A stretch of 7,001 nucleotides of DNA from an uncultured Odoribacter sp. (GTDB taxonomy: Bacteria; Bacteroidota; Bacteroidia; Bacteroidales; Marinifilaceae), in assembly GCA_905204385.1 (NCBI GenBank), contig CAJKZL010000156.1, positions 1 to 7,001 on the forward strand, given 5' to 3'. Shown here one piece after another: positions 5,598-7,001 of this stretch; position 1 is the stretch's first letter; each line of letters begins with the position of its first letter. The position numbers were made by a program, and so were the translations under genes. A model generated the notes under the pieces. It searched no databases. It was not told the DNA's origin and worked only from the letters and a program-made list of their open reading frames with translations.

Positions 5598-5625
5598 AAA
5601 AACCAAAAACTAAAAACTAAAAACT
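5598..5625. repeat. Heptamer tandem repeat in the yceD promoter region
   Basis: AAAAACT occurs three times perfectly in tandem (5605-5611, 5612-5618, 5619-5625), preceded by a one-mismatch copy AAAAACC (5598-5604). The array lies between the rsgA stop and the yceD -7 element, covering the area where the -33 contact should be. The A-tract period of 7 is shorter than a helical turn. Copy-number change by slippage would move upstream promoter sequence by 7 bp. Confidence 0.75.
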
Positions 5626-5644
5626 AACATTTTTCATTTTTCCG

Positions 5645-6562
5645 TCATCTGTACTTTCCGCTTTCTTCCAGCATACTGAGATAACTGGCATACCGGCTTT
5701 CACTGATTTCGTCTTGCCCGACGGCTTCGATCACCGCGCAACCCGGCTCGTGCGTATGGGTACAATTATAAAAGCGGCATTCGGAAGCTTTGGCAAAAAT
5801 TTCGGGGAAAAAATGGGAAATCTCATCCTTTTTCATGTCGACGGTTCCAAAACTGCGTATTCCCGGAGTATCGATAAGGTATCCTCCTCCGGACAAACAA
5901 AACATCTCGGCAAAAGTTGTGGTATGTTTCCCCGAATCGTGAGCATCGGAAATCACCGCTGTCTTCAATTCTAATCCGGGCTCAAGCCGATTGATCAAGG
6001 AAGACTTCCCCACACCGGAAAGCCCCGACAATACCGTAATTTTATCTTTCAACAACTGTCGGACCAGCGGAATATTCTTTCCGGTCAGGGCCGACACTTC
6101 ATAACAAGGATAACCTATTTTTTCATAAATAGCCGAAAGTCCGCCATACAGCGCCCGGTCTTCCTCGTCATACAGATCGGACTTATTGAACAACAACACG
6201 ACCGGAATGTTATAGGCCTCGGCACTGGCCAAAAAACGGTCGATAAAGACAGTCGAGGTTATAGGATGATTCACCGTAACGATCAGCAAAGCCTGATCTA
6301 CATTCGAGGCAAGAATATGAGATTCTTTGGACAGGTTGGTAGACTTCCGGATAATGTAATTCTTCCGCTTATCGATCGCCGTAATCACATAACCATCCTG
6401 ATTTTCTTCTACTTGCACAATATCGCCGACGGCCACGGGATTTGTGGTACGGATGCCTTCCATCCTGAACTTGCCGCGAATCCGGCATTCCACCGACCGT
6501 CCATCCTCCAACCGGACAATATACCAACTCCCTGTCGACTTGACCACTATTGCTTTTTCCAT
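5645..6562 (-). CDS. rsgA: Ribosome small-subunit biogenesis GTPase RsgA
   Basis: RsgA is a circularly permuted GTPase that binds late 30S precursors and checks maturation of the decoding centre. The 305-residue protein has the family's domain order: an N-terminal OB fold (about residues 1-65, including VECRIRGKFR and VAVGDIVQV), then permuted G motifs with G4 NKSD (126-129) before G1 GLSGVGKSSL (180-189), an HTTT switch region (213-216) and G3 DTPG (231-234). A zinc-binding module follows, with C262, C267, H269 and C275 (CRFYNCTHTHEPGC). All motifs are intact and the length is normal. The ATG at 6562 is supported by the OB fold starting immediately and by a promoter element 21 bases upstream. 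It is transcribed away from rdgB. Its TGA stop, close to the normal family C-terminus, shows UGA acts as a stop in this genome. Confidence 0.97.
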   Translation of the reverse strand: MEKAIVVKSTGSWYIVRLEDGRSVECRIRGKFRMEGIRTTNPVAVGDIVQVEENQDGYVITAIDKRKNYIIRKSTNLSKESHILASNVDQALLIVTVNHPITSTVFIDRFLASAEAYNIPVVLLFNKSDLYDEEDRALYGGLSAIYEKIGYPCYEVSALTGKNIPLVRQLLKDKITVLSGLSGVGKSSLINRLEPGLELKTAVISDAHDSGKHTTTFAEMFCLSGGGYLIDTPGIRSFGTVDMKKDEISHFFPEIFAKASECRFYNCTHTHEPGCAVIEAVGQDEISESRYASYLSMLEESGKYR

Positions 6563-6582
6563 GAAATCTATCTTTACTCAGA

Positions 6583-6590
6583 CAAAGATA
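6583..6590 (-). promoter_or_regulatory. -7 promoter element for rsgA
   Basis: The minus strand reads TATCTTTG, an exact TAnnTTTG match, 21 bases upstream of the rsgA ATG. A start near 6577 would leave a leader of about 15 bases. It is one arm of a 10-bp inverted repeat (6582-6591 with 6606-6615), the other arm being the rdgB promoter. Confidence 0.6.
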
Positions 6591-6606
6591 ACAAGAAGAT
6601 TTCATT

Positions 6607-6614
6607 TATCTTTG
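6607..6614 (+). promoter_or_regulatory. -7 promoter element for rdgB
   Basis: The plus strand reads TATCTTTG, an exact TAnnTTTG match, ending 29 bases before the rdgB ATG; transcription would begin near 6620. The gene has no Shine-Dalgarno site, as is common in Bacteroidetes. Confidence 0.6.
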
Positions 6615-6643
6615 TACTTTGAATACACATCTAATCCAACTGT

Positions 6644-7001
6644 ATGAAAATTGTTTTTGCAACCAACAACAGCCACAAACTGGAAGAAATCAGCCAGCTA
6701 TTGAAAGGGAGACATGAAATCGTTTCCCTGAGGGAGATCGGATGTTACGACGACATCCCCGAAGACCACGATACGTTGGAAGAAAATGCCATCCAAAAGG
6801 CCCGATATATAAAAGAGCATTACGGGTACGACTGTTTTGCCGACGACACGGGACTTGAAATCGAAGCTCTCGACCGGAAACCGGGTGTCTATTCGGCCCG
6901 CTATGCCGGTCCGGCTAAAGATTCGCGAGCCAATATGTGCAAAGTACTGGCGGAAATGGAAGAAAAAACAAACCGGAATGCCTGCTTCCGTACTGTGATC
7001 G
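6644..7001 (+). CDS. rdgB: Non-canonical purine NTP pyrophosphatase (RdgB/HAM1), 3' end outside window
   Basis: The enzyme cleaves dITP, dXTP and ITP to monophosphates plus pyrophosphate, cleaning the nucleotide pool of deaminated purines. The 119 residues in the window (family length is about 190-200) show the HAM1 hallmarks: [15 protein letters not shown] at residues 2-16 with the TNN-x-HK substrate loop, E46-E47-N48 in [10 protein letters not shown], the catalytic-base region [12 protein letters not shown] (65-76, D67/D68) and [10 protein letters not shown] (80-89). The gene runs off the right edge in frame with no defect in the visible part. The ATG at 6644 is fixed by the conserved N-terminal strand. 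It diverges from rsgA across 81 bp containing both promoters. Confidence 0.96.
   Translation, partial: MKIVFATNNSHKLEEISQLLKGRHEIVSLREIGCYDDIPEDHDTLEENAIQKARYIKEHYGYDCFADDTGLEIEALDRKPGVYSARYAGPAKDSRANMCKVLAEMEEKTNRNACFRTVI

Noticed and set aside
1..7001. Mobile elements, CRISPR arrays, tRNA or rRNA genes
   Set aside because: No transposase, integrase, spaced direct repeats, target-site duplications, cloverleaf or rRNA-like sequence was seen on either strand.

Overview
The window looks like chromosomal DNA from a member of the Bacteroidetes, most likely order Bacteroidales. The evidence is several copies of the Bacteroidetes -7 promoter element (TAnnTTTG), mostly absent Shine-Dalgarno sites, a fabH, L32 and YceD of Bacteroides-like sequence, and KDO synthesis together with bactofilins. 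Genus cannot be fixed from the sequence alone.

Layout. Positions 1-744 (minus) hold the N-terminal part of a secreted WD40 beta-propeller protein that runs off the left edge. Positions 745-1067 are a divergent, AT-rich regulatory gap with a 20-bp palindrome and candidate promoters. Positions 1068-2018 (plus) encode an exported two-lobed, pepsin-like aspartic protease that is visibly more AT-rich than its neighbours. Then comes a long minus-strand block, read from right to left: rsgA (5645-6562), a yceD/DUF177 gene (5052-5564), rpmF (4851-5036), fabH (3714-4727, interrupted), a strong terminator, a broken bactofilin gene (3296-3646), an intact bactofilin (2918-3280) and kdsB (2096-2848). On the right edge rdgB (6644 onward, plus) diverges from rsgA across two back-to-back promoters.

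The minus-strand block joins ribosome assembly (RsgA, L32, YceD), fatty-acid initiation (FabH) and envelope or cell-shape functions (bactofilin, KdsB for lipopolysaccharide inner core). yceD-rpmF-fabH is the familiar rpmF/fab cluster without plsX. Bactofilin-bactofilin-kdsB forms a second unit after the terminator.

The main surprise is gene breakage. FabH keeps its whole Cys-His-Asn triad, but an in-frame TGA replaces a normally conserved glycine codon 27 residues before the ancestral end; the missing tail, with the GAGFTWG motif, is still readable up to a second TGA at the terminator. Next to it, one of two tandem bactofilin genes carries two in-frame stops and aligns without gaps to its intact neighbour. 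No novel multi-gene system, mobile element, CRISPR array or RNA gene was seen.
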